DNA of 64,000 bases, from the NCBI RefSeq assembly GCF_015709515.1, contig NZ_JADNQZ010000057.1, positions 214,420 to 278,419 of the forward strand. Reading direction: 5' to 3'. The notes beneath the pieces are model-generated. The model was not told the origin of the DNA. It saw only the letters and a list, made by a program, of their open reading frames with translations, and ran no database searches. The stretch is from Methylocystis sp. H62 (GTDB lineage: Bacteria > Pseudomonadota > Alphaproteobacteria > Rhizobiales > Beijerinckiaceae). This document shows positions 28,992 through 38,338 of the stretch, piece after piece. Position 1 is the first letter of the stretch. Each line of letters starts with the position of its first letter. A program made the position numbers and the translations under genes.

Positions 28992-29810
28992 ATGGTCATG
29001 CCGATCTATGACGACGCGCCGCTGCGCTATTTGCGGCGGCCGATCGTGAATTGGACGCTGATCGCGCTCAACGTCATCGTATTCCTCGTGGTGCAGAGCG
29101 AGATTTTCGGCGATCCGCTGACCGTCGTCCGCGGCTTCGCGATCATCCCGCGCGTGCTCTTTGGCGAGGCGCAGCTCGCCGACTGGATCGTCGGACCGCC
29201 GGCGGCGCTGACGCTTGTCACCGCGCTGTTCTTTCATTCGTCGGTGGTGCATCTCGGCTCGAACATGCTGTTCCTTTACGTCTTTGGCGACAATGTCGAA
29301 GACGCCATGGGTTCGCTGCACTATCTGCTGTTTTATCTTTCCTGCGGCGTCGCCTCCGGCGTGTTCTACATCTACGCCACGCCGCATTCGATCTTGCCGC
29401 TCGTCGGCGCGTCCGGAGCGATCTCCGGCGTCTGCGCGGCCTTTCTGCTGCTCCATCCGCGCGCGACGGTCGCGGGAATTTTTCCGCCGCTCTCGCTGGC
29501 GCTCGCGCCGATCTATCTTGGCGCCTGGCTCTCCGGGGCGCGGCCGCGGTCGATCCTGGGGCTGCGGGCGCCGTTGTTCTCTTTTGTCGCGTCCGGCTGG
29601 CTGTTCGTCGGCGCCTGGATTGTGATGCAGCTCATCAACGCGTCTATGGGCGAGGGCGGCGCGGTCGCCTGGATGGCGCATGTCGGCGGCATCGCCGCGG
29701 GTCTTGTGCTGACGCCAATCTTCAAGCGCCGCCGGCACCTGCTTTTCGACAGGAGCGGCCCGCTCGCCCCCGCGCCGCGCGCGCAGGACGCCGGCGACGA
29801 CGCGCCATGA
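28992..29810 (+). CDS. Rhomboid family intramembrane serine protease
   Basis: The 272-residue protein has six or seven membrane helices, catalytic S141 in GASGAISG and H230 in AHVGGIAAG, the expected Ser-His dyad, plus HLGSNMLFLYVFGDNVED forming the loop-1/TM2 signature near 97-114. Rhomboids cleave substrates within the membrane. AAGGAG lies upstream of the ATG. Substrate is unknown. Confidence 0.9.
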   Translation: MVMPIYDDAPLRYLRRPIVNWTLIALNVIVFLVVQSEIFGDPLTVVRGFAIIPRVLFGEAQLADWIVGPPAALTLVTALFFHSSVVHLGSNMLFLYVFGDNVEDAMGSLHYLLFYLSCGVASGVFYIYATPHSILPLVGASGAISGVCAAFLLLHPRATVAGIFPPLSLALAPIYLGAWLSGARPRSILGLRAPLFSFVASGWLFVGAWIVMQLINASMGEGGAVAWMAHVGGIAAGLVLTPIFKRRRHLLFDRSGPLAPAPRAQDAGDDAP

Positions 29811-29956
29811 TCGTTGGGGTTCTCAATCGCTTTGTTTGACTTGCGCGCGCGCCCCCGCTACCAGACCGCGCGACGGCTTTAGCCAGAGTGGAGCGCGCAC
29901 AGGCGGCGTTCCGACACCGTCTCGCCAAAGGGTCAGAAGGACCAAGGGGTCGCGCG

Positions 29957-30703
29957 ATGAAGATTCTCGTGCCCGTCAAACGGGTCGTCGATTACAACGT
30001 CAAGATCAGGGTGAAGGCGGACGGTTCGGGCGTCGATCTCGCCAATGTGAAAATGTCGATGAACCCCTTCGACGAGATCGCCGTCGAAGAGGCGCTCCGG
30101 CTCAAAGAAGCCGGCAAGGCGACGGAAGTCATTGTGGTGACGATCGGTCCCGCCAAGGCCGACGAGACCTTGCGCACGGGCCTCGCCATGGGCGCCGACC
30201 GGGGCGTTCTGGTCAAGACCGACGAGACCGTCGAGCCGCTCGCCGTCGCCAAGATCCTCGCCAAGATCGTCGCCGAAGAACAGCCGCAGCTCGTCATCAT
30301 GGGCAAGCAGGCGATCGACGATGATTGCAATCAGACGGGCCAGATGCTCGCCGCGCTGCTCGGCTGGGGCCAGGGCGCCTTCGCCTCGAAGGTCGAGATG
30401 ACTGAGGGCGCCGTCGACGTGACGCGCGAGATCGACGGCGGGCTGCAGACCGTCAGCCTGAAGCTGCCAGCCGTCGTCACCACGGATTTGCGCCTCAATG
30501 AGCCGCGCTACGCCTCGCTGCCCAACATCATCAAGGCCAAGAAGAAAGAAGTCGCCGTCAAGTCGCCCGCCGATTACGGCGTCGACATTTCGCCGCGCCT
30601 TGACGTGTTGAAAACCTCCGAGCCTGCGAAACGCAAGGCGGGCGTCAAGGTCGGCTCGGTGGTCGAGCTCGTTGGCAAGCTCAAGGAAGCGGGAGTGCTT
30701 TAA
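29957..30703 (+). CDS. etfB: Electron transfer flavoprotein beta subunit
   Basis: The 248-residue protein starts [14 protein letters not shown], with the AMP-binding segment and the family signature [23 protein letters not shown] carries electrons from acyl-CoA dehydrogenases to ETF:quinone oxidoreductase. The ATG at 29957 with AAGGGG upstream matches the family start; a longer upstream reading is not supported. etfA follows after two bases. Confidence 0.97.
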   Translation: MKILVPVKRVVDYNVKIRVKADGSGVDLANVKMSMNPFDEIAVEEALRLKEAGKATEVIVVTIGPAKADETLRTGLAMGADRGVLVKTDETVEPLAVAKILAKIVAEEQPQLVIMGKQAIDDDCNQTGQMLAALLGWGQGAFASKVEMTEGAVDVTREIDGGLQTVSLKLPAVVTTDLRLNEPRYASLPNIIKAKKKEVAVKSPADYGVDISPRLDVLKTSEPAKRKAGVKVGSVVELVGKLKEAGVL

Positions 30704-30705
30704 AG

Positions 30706-31650
30706 ATGACGATTCTGCTTCTTGCCGAAACCGCCGGCGACGCGATCGCCCCGGCGACCGCCAAGGCGCTCACCGCCGCCAAGGAGATCGGCGGCCCCAT
30801 TCATGTCCTCATCGTCGGGCCCGGCCTCAAGGGCGCGGCCGAGCAGGCGGCCAAGCTCGCCGGCGTCGAGAAGGTGCTCGTCGCCGAAGACGCGTCGCTC
30901 GATCATGTCCTGGCCGAGACCGTCGCCGCGCTGATCGTCTCGCTCGCCGGCGCTTATGACGTCATCATCGCGCCGTCGACCTCGGCGACGAAGAATGTGC
31001 TGCCGCGCGTCGCGGCGCTGCTCGACGTGATGCAGGTCTCGGACATCATCAAGGTCGTGTCGGCCGACACTTACGAGCGGCCGATCTACGCCGGCAACGC
31101 CATCCAGACCGTGCGCGCGAAGGACGCAAAGAAAGTGATCACCGTGCGCACCACCGCCTTCGCGGCGGCGCCGGAAGGCGGCGCGGCGCCTATCGAGGCG
31201 ATCGCGGCGCCCGCCGATCCCGGCGTTTCCGCCTTCAAGAGCGAAGAGCTGGCGAAGTCCGAGCGCCCCGAGCTCACCTCGGCCCGGATCATTCTCTCAG
31301 GCGGGCGCGCACTCGGGTCGGCGGAGAATTTCCAAAAGGTGCTGGATCCGGTCGCGACGCGGCTTAATGCCGCGATCGGGGCGTCTCGCGCCGCGGTCGA
31401 CGCCGGCTATGCGCCAAACGACTTGCAGGTCGGCCAGACCGGAAAGGCCGTGGCGCCCGATCTCTACATCGCCGCGGGGATTTCAGGGGCGATCCAGCAT
31501 CTCGCCGGCATGAAGGATTCGAAGGTGATCGTGGCGATCAACAAGGACGAGGAGGCGCCCATTTTCCAGGTCGCCGACTATGGTCTGGTCGCCGACCTCT
31601 TCACGGCCCTGCCCGAGCTTGAGGCGGAGTTGGCGAAGATCGGCCGCTGA
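30706..31650 (+). CDS. etfA: Electron transfer flavoprotein alpha subunit
   Basis: The 314-residue protein has the C-terminal FAD domain with [46 protein letters not shown] and [17 protein letters not shown], all ETF-alpha signatures. It forms the FAD-containing heterodimer with EtfB. The pair is followed by a 3-hydroxyacyl-CoA dehydrogenase, consistent with fatty-acid or hydroxybutyrate metabolism. Confidence 0.97.
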   Translation: MTILLLAETAGDAIAPATAKALTAAKEIGGPIHVLIVGPGLKGAAEQAAKLAGVEKVLVAEDASLDHVLAETVAALIVSLAGAYDVIIAPSTSATKNVLPRVAALLDVMQVSDIIKVVSADTYERPIYAGNAIQTVRAKDAKKVITVRTTAFAAAPEGGAAPIEAIAAPADPGVSAFKSEELAKSERPELTSARIILSGGRALGSAENFQKVLDPVATRLNAAIGASRAAVDAGYAPNDLQVGQTGKAVAPDLYIAAGISGAIQHLAGMKDSKVIVAINKDEEAPIFQVADYGLVADLFTALPELEAELAKIGR

Positions 31651-31851
31651 CCACAAAAACCGCCGTCGCTTCGGTCCGAAATGGTCCGGCGCGGCGGCTT
31701 GGAGCTGGCGGAACGTCGGCGCTCGGCGCTCCGCAGGCTCTTTTCTTTGTTTTCTTTGCGAAGGAACGCAAGTTATATTGCACTGCGGCACGCACTCAGC
31801 GCGGGCGGGCCGCTTGCTATCCGGCGCGAGCTTGGCTGACGGTGGTAAAAA

Positions 31852-32733
31852 ATGGGCTTCGAAATTCGCAAGATCGGCGTCATCGGCGCGGGCCAGATGG
31901 GCAAGGGGATCGCCCATGTCTGCGCGCTTGCCGGCTATGACGTCGCCCTGAACGATATTTCGCAGGAACGCATCGACGCCGGCATCGCCGACGTCGCCGC
32001 GCAGATGCGACGCGCCGTGGAGCGCGGCCAGATCGACGCCGCGGCGGTCGAACCGGCGCTCGAGCGCATATCCGGCGCGCCAAAAATGGCCGACTTCGCC
32101 GACGCCGACCTCTTGATCGAGGCGGCGACCGAGGTCGAAGACCTCAAGCGAAAAATTCTGACGGAGCTCACGCAGTTCGTGAAGCCCGGCGCGATCATCA
32201 GCTCCAATACGTCATCGATTTCGATCACGCGCCTTGCCGCCGTCACCGGTCGGCCGGAGCGCTTCATCGGCATTCATTTCATGAATCCGGTGCCGCGCAT
32301 GCAGCTTGTCGAACTCATTCGCGGCATTGCGACCGATGACGTCACTTTCGAGGAGACGAAGGCGTTCGTCGTCAAGCTCGGCAAGACGATCAGCGTTTCG
32401 GAGGACTTCCCCGCCTTCATCGTCAACCGCATTCTGCTGCCGATGATCAATGAGGCGATCTACACGCTCTATGAAGGCGTGGGCTCGGTCGACGCCATCG
32501 ACACGGCGATGAAGCTCGGCGCCAACCATCCGATGGGTCCGCTGCAGCTCGCCGATTTCATCGGCCTCGACACCTGTCTTTCGGTCATGCAGGTGCTGCA
32601 TGAGGGCCTGGCGGATTCAAAATACCGCCCCTGCCCTCTGCTCGTGAAATATGTCGAAGCCGGCTGGCTTGGCAAAAAGACGCAGCGCGGCTTCTACGAT
32701 TATCGCAGCGGCACGCCCGTTCCGACGCGCTAG
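31852..32733 (+). CDS. 3-hydroxybutyryl-CoA dehydrogenase
   Basis: The 293-residue protein has the N-terminal NAD-binding motif [13 protein letters not shown], the conserved ENxSS-like SNTSSISIT segment, the catalytic H of [15 protein letters not shown] and the [19 protein letters not shown]-terminal signature. It reversibly oxidises 3-hydroxybutyryl-CoA. About 200 bases separate it from etfA, so it may have its own promoter. It is convergent with dps. Confidence 0.95.
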   Translation: MGFEIRKIGVIGAGQMGKGIAHVCALAGYDVALNDISQERIDAGIADVAAQMRRAVERGQIDAAAVEPALERISGAPKMADFADADLLIEAATEVEDLKRKILTELTQFVKPGAIISSNTSSISITRLAAVTGRPERFIGIHFMNPVPRMQLVELIRGIATDDVTFEETKAFVVKLGKTISVSEDFPAFIVNRILLPMINEAIYTLYEGVGSVDAIDTAMKLGANHPMGPLQLADFIGLDTCLSVMQVLHEGLADSKYRPCPLLVKYVEAGWLGKKTQRGFYDYRSGTPVPTR

Positions 32734-32754
32734 CGTTCGAACGGCCGCCTTGTG

Positions 32755-33294
32755 TCAGTGGCCGCCGGGGCCGGCGCCGCGCGCCGCCTCAAACAAGAAC
32801 CAGGTTCGCTTCTCGGTCTCATCGAGAAAAGTTTCGAGAAGGCTCGCCGTTGCGATGTCTTCGTTGTCGTCGCAGACCTTATGGGCGTTGCGCAGCGACT
32901 CGGCCATCCCCTTGTTGTCGTCGAGCAATTCGCACAGCATGTCGTAAGGCGAAACGAATTCCTCGTCATTGTCCTTGATGCGGGACATTTGCGCCACCTG
33001 CCCGATCGAGCGCAGGGTCGACTGCCCGAGCTTGCGCACGCGCTCGGCAAGCGGGTCGACGGCGGCGTAGATCTGCGTCGCCTGCTCGTCGAGCAGCAGA
33101 TGGTAGTCGCGGAAGTGCGGGCCGCTCATGTGCCAGTGGAAATTCTTGGTCTTCATATAAAGCGCGAGGGCGTCGGCGACGAGCTTGTTGACCTCCGCGG
33201 CGACTTTCATCGTCGACTGTTTTTCAAGATCGGTCGGCGTATCCAGCGCCGAACGTTCGGTGTCGGGCTTCATCGGCGTCTTTGTTTTTTGCAT
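32755..33294 (-). CDS. dps: Dps-family DNA-binding ferritin
   Basis: The 179-residue protein carries the Dps ferroxidase signature KNFHWHMSGPHFRDYHLLLDEQ, with the His, Asp and Glu ligands shared between subunits. Dps dodecamers oxidise and store iron and protect DNA. The ATG at 33294 has AGGAGG ten bases upstream, so it is firm. The N-terminus is a long polar tail of about 40 residues, often DNA-binding in Dps. It stands where rplS usually follows trmD. Confidence 0.92.
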   Translation of the reverse strand: MQKTKTPMKPDTERSALDTPTDLEKQSTMKVAAEVNKLVADALALYMKTKNFHWHMSGPHFRDYHLLLDEQATQIYAAVDPLAERVRKLGQSTLRSIGQVAQMSRIKDNDEEFVSPYDMLCELLDDNKGMAESLRNAHKVCDDNEDIATASLLETFLDETEKRTWFLFEAARGAGPGGH

Positions 33295-33406
33295 TTGTGC
33301 GGGCCTCCTGCGCCCCGGCTCCAGGCTCAAGCTCGGGGTGCGCTGCTCATTAGCTAGCTCGCGCGCGCTGGCGGACCAGATGAAAAATAGAGCAGAGCGC
33401 GGAGAT

Positions 33407-34114
33407 TCAGCGGCGGCGGGAAGCGTCGCCGGTCTGGGGCGCCAGCAGGTCAGGGCGTCGCGCGCGGGTGAGCGCCAGCGCCTGTTCATGGCGCCATTTG
33501 GCGATTCTGGCGTGATCGCCGGAGAGCAGCACCTCGGGAATGTCGCGTCCCTCGAAATCGCGCGGCCGCGTGTAATGCGGATATTCGAGGAGCCCGGCCT
33601 CAAAACTTTCCTCGACGCCCGACGCTTCTTCGCCCATCACCCCGGGGATCAGCCGCACGCAGGCGTCGATCAGCGCCAGCGCCGCGATCTCGCCGCCCGA
33701 AAGCACGAAATCGCCGATCGACATTTCTTCGAGCCCGCGGGCGTCGATGATGCGCTCGTCGACGCCTTCGAACCGTGCGCAAAGAATGATCGCGCCGGGG
33801 CCTTGGGCGAGCGCGCGCGCGCGCGCCTGAGTCAGTGGCGCGCCGCGCGGACTCATCAGCAGGCGCGGGCGCGGATCGTCCTTGGGCGCGGCGGCGTCGA
33901 TCGCCGCCGCCAGCACGTCGGCGCGCATCACCATGCCGGGGCCGCCGCCGGCCGGCGTGTCGTCGACGGCGCGATGGCGGCCGAGCCCATGCTCGCGGAT
34001 CTGACGCGGCTCAAGCGTCCAGACGCCACGCGACAGCGCGTCGCCGGCGAGCGACAGGCCCAAGGGGCCTGGAAACATTTCGGGAAAAAGGGTCAGGACC
34101 GTCGCACGAAACAT
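33407..34114 (-). CDS. trmD: tRNA (guanine-37-N1)-methyltransferase TrmD
   Basis: The 235-residue SPOUT enzyme has [12 protein letters not shown] at the N-terminus, [16 protein letters not shown] near 51-66, and the knot region [19 protein letters not shown]. It methylates N1 of G37 to prevent frameshifting. It is separated from rimM by an insert with a toxin-antitoxin pair, breaking the usual rpsP-rimM-trmD-rplS order; rplS is not found beside it. Confidence 0.96.
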   Translation of the reverse strand: MFRATVLTLFPEMFPGPLGLSLAGDALSRGVWTLEPRQIREHGLGRHRAVDDTPAGGGPGMVMRADVLAAAIDAAAPKDDPRPRLLMSPRGAPLTQARARALAQGPGAIILCARFEGVDERIIDARGLEEMSIGDFVLSGGEIAALALIDACVRLIPGVMGEEASGVEESFEAGLLEYPHYTRPRDFEGRDIPEVLLSGDHARIAKWRHEQALALTRARRPDLLAPQTGDASRRR

Positions 34115-34469
34115 GGAGCGGTTATGGCATGAAGCGTGAACGAGGGCGAAGACGAAGAACGACAGGATTCGAAGACAAGTTCCGTCCCGCCAGCGCTAAA
34201 GTGCAATAGCGCATTGTCAATTGAGGATCCGAACAAAGGCCTCGATAGGTGCCTGAAAGGGCTCGGATTAATGTGGATAGTCCGGAAGGCGGCTCTCAGC
34301 AGAACGTCGGTTCTGATAAAAATAACTAAATTATATCAAGATGTTATCTAGATGGATGCCGATAAAACAATCAATGTGCTCAATTGACGCGATCAGGTCA
34401 CGATTAAATCGAATCCTCGGCATGAGGATTCGTTTGATGACATCCGGCACACATATTAGATTGCACGGA
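34115..34469. other. AT-richer gene-free stretch upstream of the toxin gene
   Basis: About 350 bases between divergent trmD and the toxin gene have visibly lower GC than the rest of the window (for example 34310-34400). A perfect 9-bp hairpin CGAATCCTC-ggcat-GAGGATTCG lies at 34410-34432 and may be an operator or leader structure. No gene was supported, although the toxin frame stays open upstream to 34341. Confidence 0.6.
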
Positions 34470-34745
34470 ATGAAGCCCTTTCGGTGGAGCGTGGAAAAAA
34501 ACACAAAGCTCATCGCTGAACGGGGCGTTTCCTTCGAAGAGGTTCTTTCGGCAATGGCGCACGGAGGCTTGCTCGACGAACTCGAGCACCCAAATAAGTC
34601 GCGCTACCCTCGCCAACGGCTATTTGTCGTCAGGGTGCGCGGCTACGCTTATCTCGTGCCTTTTGTAGAAACGGATGACGACCTCTTCCTCAAGACGATC
34701 ATCCCGAGTCGCAAAGCGACCCGCGACTATATTGCGTCGGAGTAA
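34470..34745 (+). CDS. BrnT-like toxin of a type II toxin-antitoxin pair
   Basis: The 91-residue protein begins KPFRWSVEKNTKLIAERGVSFEEV, close to the BrnT pattern F-x-W-x3-K-x3-N-x4-HGVSFEE, and ends with the RKATRDYI segment resembling BrnT's SARRATRRE. BrnT toxins are RelE-fold ribonucleases. The start at 34470 is chosen by family length; upstream in-frame ATGs at 34422 and 34437 are possible. It is followed by the antitoxin gene after four bases. Low GC suggests transfer. Identity as BrnT is by pattern only. Confidence 0.65.
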   Translation: MKPFRWSVEKNTKLIAERGVSFEEVLSAMAHGGLLDELEHPNKSRYPRQRLFVVRVRGYAYLVPFVETDDDLFLKTIIPSRKATRDYIASE

Positions 34746-34749
34746 TGAG

Positions 34750-35058
34750 ATGGATGACGAGCGACAGCTCGAAGAAGAAATTCTTGCGTCATTCGAGCAA
34801 GGCGAGTGGCGTCAGGTCAAGGACGTTCGAGACGAGATTGATCGTCATGCAACTTACGCGAAGGACGCGCTTACGAAAGACAAGCGGGTGAATATAAGAA
34901 TATCCTCGCGTGACTTGGAAGATTTGCAGGCGAAGGCTGCGGTCGAGGGCGTCGGCTATCAGACACTGATGTCAAGCGTGCTGCACAAATATGTGACGGG
35001 CCGACTCGTCGAACCGCCATCGCCGGGGAAACGCGGCGCCAAAAAACGCGCCGGCTAA
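34750..35058 (+). CDS. CopG/BrnA-like ribbon-helix-helix antitoxin
   Basis: The 102-residue protein has an acidic N-terminal half and a ribbon-helix-helix segment KRVNIRISSRDLEDLQAKAA followed by YQTLMSSVLHKYVTGRL near residues 41-80, typical of CopG-family antitoxins. GGAG lies seven bases before the ATG. In such pairs the antitoxin neutralises the toxin and represses the operon. Its last bases overlap the convergent rimM stop. Confidence 0.75.
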   Translation: MDDERQLEEEILASFEQGEWRQVKDVRDEIDRHATYAKDALTKDKRVNIRISSRDLEDLQAKAAVEGVGYQTLMSSVLHKYVTGRLVEPPSPGKRGAKKRAG

Positions 35059-35618
35059 GCTTCTTTTTCTTCCCTGTCGGCTTCAATTTCCGCCGGCGGC
35101 TCGACAACGACACGCTCGCCTTGAACGTCGACAGTCGGAACCACCGCCTTGGTGAAGGGCATGAGTAGACTCTCTCCTTGGCCGGCGGGCGCAATTTCGA
35201 GAATATCGCCCGCGCCGAAATTGCGCACCGCGACGATCGTTCCGATTTCCACACCCTCCGCCGTCTCGGCGCGAAGGCCAACGAGATCGGCGATATAGAA
35301 TTCGTCCTCTTCCGGCGCGGGGAGCTTGTCGCGCGCGACATAGAGTTCGACGCGGTTCAGGGCCTCGGCGCCGGCGCGGTCGTCAACGCCCTCGATTTGG
35401 GCGACGAGCATGTCCTTGCCCTGCCGGCGCACGGCGCGCAGCCTGAAATGGCGCGTCCCGCTTTTATCGGTGAGGCCGTCATAGGCTGCGATCGCCAAAG
35501 GATCGCTTGTGAAGCTCTGCAGTCGGATCTCGCCGCGCACGCCATGCGGCGCGCCGAAGCGGCCGAGGAGGACGAGGCCTTGTCCAACTTTCCCGGGCCT
35601 ATGAGACGGACTCGTCAT
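35055..35618 (-). CDS. rimM: Ribosome maturation factor RimM
   Basis: The 187-residue protein has the RimM N-terminal barrel (LLGRFGAPHGVRGEIRLQSFTSDP) and the PRC-barrel half (EFYIADLVGLRAET, GAGDILEI, MPFTKAVVPTVD). It assists 30S head assembly. The ATG at 35618 fits the family; the frame is open upstream into the palindromic repeat, but that part is not conserved. The repeat sits only about 20 bases upstream, so the operon leader has been rewritten. Confidence 0.93.
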   Translation of the reverse strand: MTSPSHRPGKVGQGLVLLGRFGAPHGVRGEIRLQSFTSDPLAIAAYDGLTDKSGTRHFRLRAVRRQGKDMLVAQIEGVDDRAGAEALNRVELYVARDKLPAPEEDEFYIADLVGLRAETAEGVEIGTIVAVRNFGAGDILEIAPAGQGESLLMPFTKAVVPTVDVQGERVVVEPPAEIEADREEKEA

Positions 35619-35637
35619 GCCGACACAGCGCGGCCAT

Positions 35638-35788
35638 CCCTCCCCTTGACGGGGAGGGTCGCATTGCGAAGCAATGCGGGGTGGGGTGCTCGATTGCCAT
35701 CGATCCCCCACCCGTCGGTCCCGCAGGCAAGTTTACGCAGTCTGCGTAAACTTGCCTGCGACCGCCGACCTCCCCGCAAGGGGGAGGT
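35638..35788. repeat. Palindromic repeat element between rpsP and rimM
   Basis: A 151-base element with hairpins CCCTCCCC/GGGGAGGG, GCATTGC/GCAATGC, GGCAAGTTTACGCAG/CTGCGTAAACTTGCC and CCTCCCC/GGGGGAGG. One end matches both the 38090-38212 element and the ileS insertion; the other end matches the far end of the ileS insertion. The intact AAGTTTACGCA inverted arms are private to this copy. Confidence 0.85.
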
Positions 35789-35802
35789 ATGAGCCCGCTG
35801 CA

Positions 35803-36162
35803 TTACGCCGTCGGCGCTTCGGCCGCGCCTGCGGCCTGCGCCGCAGCTGCGGCGCGCTCCTGCGCCTTCTTCTTGGGCAGCGCCTTCTGCGGATTGCTGC
35901 GCGCTTCGCGCGTCATCACGCCCAGACCATCGAGCAGGCGCGCGACGCGATCGGTCGGCTGCGCGCCCTTCTCCATCCAGGCTTTCGCCTTTTCCGTGTC
36001 GAGCACCAGACGGTCGGCCGCGTCCTTCTCCTTCAAGGGATCGAAATAACCGATCTTCTCGATGTAGCGGCCGTCGCGCGGCGAGCGCGAGTCGGCGACG
36101 ACGACACGATAGAAGGGACGCTTCTTGGCGCCGCCGCGGGCGAGACGAATTTTAAGGGACAT
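35803..36162 (-). CDS. rpsP: 30S ribosomal protein S16
   Basis: The 119-residue protein begins with the S16 signature [21 protein letters not shown] and [12 protein letters not shown], and ends with a basic then Ala-rich tail ([13 protein letters not shown]) that is longer than in E. coli, as in other alphaproteobacteria. It follows ffh by about 100 bases. Confidence 0.97.
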   Translation of the reverse strand: MSLKIRLARGGAKKRPFYRVVVADSRSPRDGRYIEKIGYFDPLKEKDAADRLVLDTEKAKAWMEKGAQPTDRVARLLDGLGVMTREARSNPQKALPKKKAQERAAAAAQAAGAAEAPTA

Positions 36163-36192
36163 GTGTTTTTTCCTGTTTCGTTGCTAATTCCG

Positions 36193-36258
36193 GGCAGTCG
36201 GTCTTCGGCAGTGGGCAGTCGGAGGAGTCCTACTGCCGATTGCCGAAATCCGACTGCC
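36193..36258. repeat. Inverted repeat immediately after ffh
   Basis: GGCAGTCGG (36193-36201) pairs with CCGACTGCC (36250-36258), enclosing further GGCAG/CTGCC copies. The outer arm ends just before the ffh stop codon. No T-run follows, so it may be a processing or stabilising hairpin between ffh and rpsP. Confidence 0.6.
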
Positions 36259-36259
36259 G

Positions 36260-37798
36260 CTATTTCTTCTTCGCGAAGGGGTTCAATCCGCTGAGCAACC
36301 CGCCGCCGAGCCCCGGCAGGCTTGGCTTGGCGAGAAGATCAGGAGGCGGCGCCGCCGGAACGCCGCCAGGCGGCGCTTTCGGCTGCTGGACGCCAAGCTT
36401 CGCCTGCAGCTGCTGCAGCTCTTCCTGGGAGGGCATCTGCATGCCAGGGCCGAGCCCCATCATTTGCGCCGCCTTGCCCATCATGCCGCCGCCGCGCTTG
36501 CCGGCGCCGAAGGACTTCATCAGATCGGCCATCTGCCGATGCTGCTTGAGGAGCTTGTTGACGTCCTCGACCTTGGCGCCCGAACCCGCGGCGATGCGTT
36601 TCTTGCGCGAGGCTTTCATCAGGTCGGGATTGCGCCGCTCCCTGGGCGTCATCGAAAGGATGATGGCGCGCTGGCGCCTGACCATCTTGTCGTCGAAGCC
36701 GGACGCGGCGATCTGATCCTTCATCTTGGCGACGCCGGGCAGCAGGCCCATGATGCCGCCCAATCCGCCGATCTTTTCCACCTGGGCGAGCTGATCGCAG
36801 AGGTCCTGCAGATCGAACTTGCCCTTGGCCATCCGCTCGGCGGCCTTGCGGGCCTGTTCGGCGTCGATCGCCTGGGCGGCTTTTTCGACCAGCGCGACAA
36901 TGTCGCCCATGCCGAGAATGCGGTTGGCGATGCGCGTCGGCGAGAATTCGTCGAGCGCGTCCATCTTTTCCCCGACGCCGATGAGCTTGATCGGCTTGCC
37001 GGTGACATAGCGCATGGAGAGCGCCGCGCCGCCGCGGCCATCGCCGTCCATACGCGTCAATACAATGCCCGTCAGCCCGACCCGTTCATCGAAATTCTGG
37101 GCGAGATTGACCGCGTCCTGTCCGGTCAGGGCGTCGGCGACGAGCAGGATTTCATGCGGCTTGGAGGAGGTCTTGATCTCCGCCATCTCGGCCATCAGCG
37201 GCTCGTCGATATGCGTGCGGCCGGCGGTGTCGAGCAGCACGACGTCGTAGCCCTGCAGCCGCGCCGCCTCCATCGCGCGCTTGGCGATCTGCACCGGCGT
37301 CTGGCCGGCGACGATCGGCAGCGTGTCGACCTCGACCTGCCGGCCGAGCACCGCGAGCTGTTCCTGGGCCGCCGGGCGCTTGACGTCGAGCGAGGCCATC
37401 AGCGTGCGCTTGCCGTGGCGCTCCTTGAGCCGTTTGGCGATCTTGGCGGTGGTTGTGGTTTTGCCGGCGCCTTGCAGGCCGACCATCATGATGGCGAGCG
37501 GCGGCGCGGCGACGAGATCGATCGGCTCCGCGTCCTGGCCGAGCGTCTCGATCAGCACGTCATTGACGATCTTGACGACCATCTGGCCGGGCGTCACCGA
37601 TTTGATGACGCCGGCGCCGATCGCGCGGTCGCGGACCTTGTCGGTGAAGGAGCGCACGACGTCGAGCGCGACGTCGGCCTCGAGCAGCGCGCGGCGGATT
37701 TCGCGCAGCGCCTCGTTGACGTCGGCCTCGGAGAGCGCGCCGCGCCGTGTGAGCTTGTCGAAAATGCCGGAGAGCTTATCGGAAAGGCTCTCGAACAT
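36260..37798 (-). CDS. ffh: Signal recognition particle protein Ffh
   Basis: The 512-residue GTPase has the N domain, the G domain P-loop GLQGAGKTTT, DTAGRTHIDEPL, TRMDGDGRGGAALS and a Met-rich M domain (near 400-460, with QMMGLGPGMQM), ending in a Pro/Gly-rich tail. It targets nascent membrane proteins with 4.5S RNA. The ATG at 37798 with GGGAGAA upstream is the family start. The 4.5S RNA gene was not seen in the window. Confidence 0.97.
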   Translation of the reverse strand: MFESLSDKLSGIFDKLTRRGALSEADVNEALREIRRALLEADVALDVVRSFTDKVRDRAIGAGVIKSVTPGQMVVKIVNDVLIETLGQDAEPIDLVAAPPLAIMMVGLQGAGKTTTTAKIAKRLKERHGKRTLMASLDVKRPAAQEQLAVLGRQVEVDTLPIVAGQTPVQIAKRAMEAARLQGYDVVLLDTAGRTHIDEPLMAEMAEIKTSSKPHEILLVADALTGQDAVNLAQNFDERVGLTGIVLTRMDGDGRGGAALSMRYVTGKPIKLIGVGEKMDALDEFSPTRIANRILGMGDIVALVEKAAQAIDAEQARKAAERMAKGKFDLQDLCDQLAQVEKIGGLGGIMGLLPGVAKMKDQIAASGFDDKMVRRQRAIILSMTPRERRNPDLMKASRKKRIAAGSGAKVEDVNKLLKQHRQMADLMKSFGAGKRGGGMMGKAAQMMGLGPGMQMPSQEELQQLQAKLGVQQPKAPPGGVPAAPPPDLLAKPSLPGLGGGLLSGLNPFAKKK

Positions 37799-38089
37799 GC
37801 TGTTCTCCCGCGAGCGCGAAGGCTCCAAAGCAAAACGCGCCCGGGGGCGCATCGCGCTGCCGGGCGTTGGCCTGCCGCCTCTTGGGCGGCTCGGCTGTGG
37901 TTAGGGTTCTCTTGCGAGATTGGAGGAATTGATACGCGCGATGGTTTCGCGCGTCAACATCGGGGGGTTATACTCTTACTTCAGAGCAGGAATCCGACGC
38001 GAATAGCTAAGCGCGAACTTCACGAATATCGGTCGCGTTGGTCGGATTGGCGACTTTGGATCGAGTTGAGGGCTGGGATTTTGCGTATT
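37799..38089. other. Gene-free region upstream of ffh
   Basis: About 290 bases precede the palindromic repeat. They must hold the ffh promoter and leader. No conserved gene, small RNA or operator was recognised. Confidence 0.5.
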
Positions 38090-38212
38090 CCCTCCCCCCC
38101 TGCGGGGAGGGTGGCCCCGCGAAGCGGGGTCGGGTGGGGGTCATCGCATGCTGGCGCGGCGAGACCCCCACCCGGCGGTCTGCGACCGCCGACCTCCCCG
38201 CAAGGGGGAGGT
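38090..38212. repeat. Palindromic repeat element between ffh and the small gene before recQ
   Basis: A 123-base symmetrical element: CCCTCCCC/GGGGAGGG, CCCCGC/GCGGGG, CGGGTGGGGGTC pairing with GACCCCCACCCGG across the centre, CGGTC/GACCG and CCTCCCC/GGGGGAGG. Its last 25 bases equal those of the 35638-35788 copy and, reversed, the start of the ileS insertion. Confidence 0.88.
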
Positions 38213-38338
38213 ATTTCCGCTAACTACCGTGCAGAGTCATTCGCTCAATTGATTATGGTTGGCGCGGCGGAATGCAGAAAGAGCTGTTGCGCTGCTTCGC
38301 GCCGCCATGATGCTCTTCTTATGATTTGAGAGCAGTCC

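Noticed and set aside
36464..38329. A 621-codon open frame on the plus strand
   Set aside because: It is antisense to ffh, which has all SRP54 motifs.
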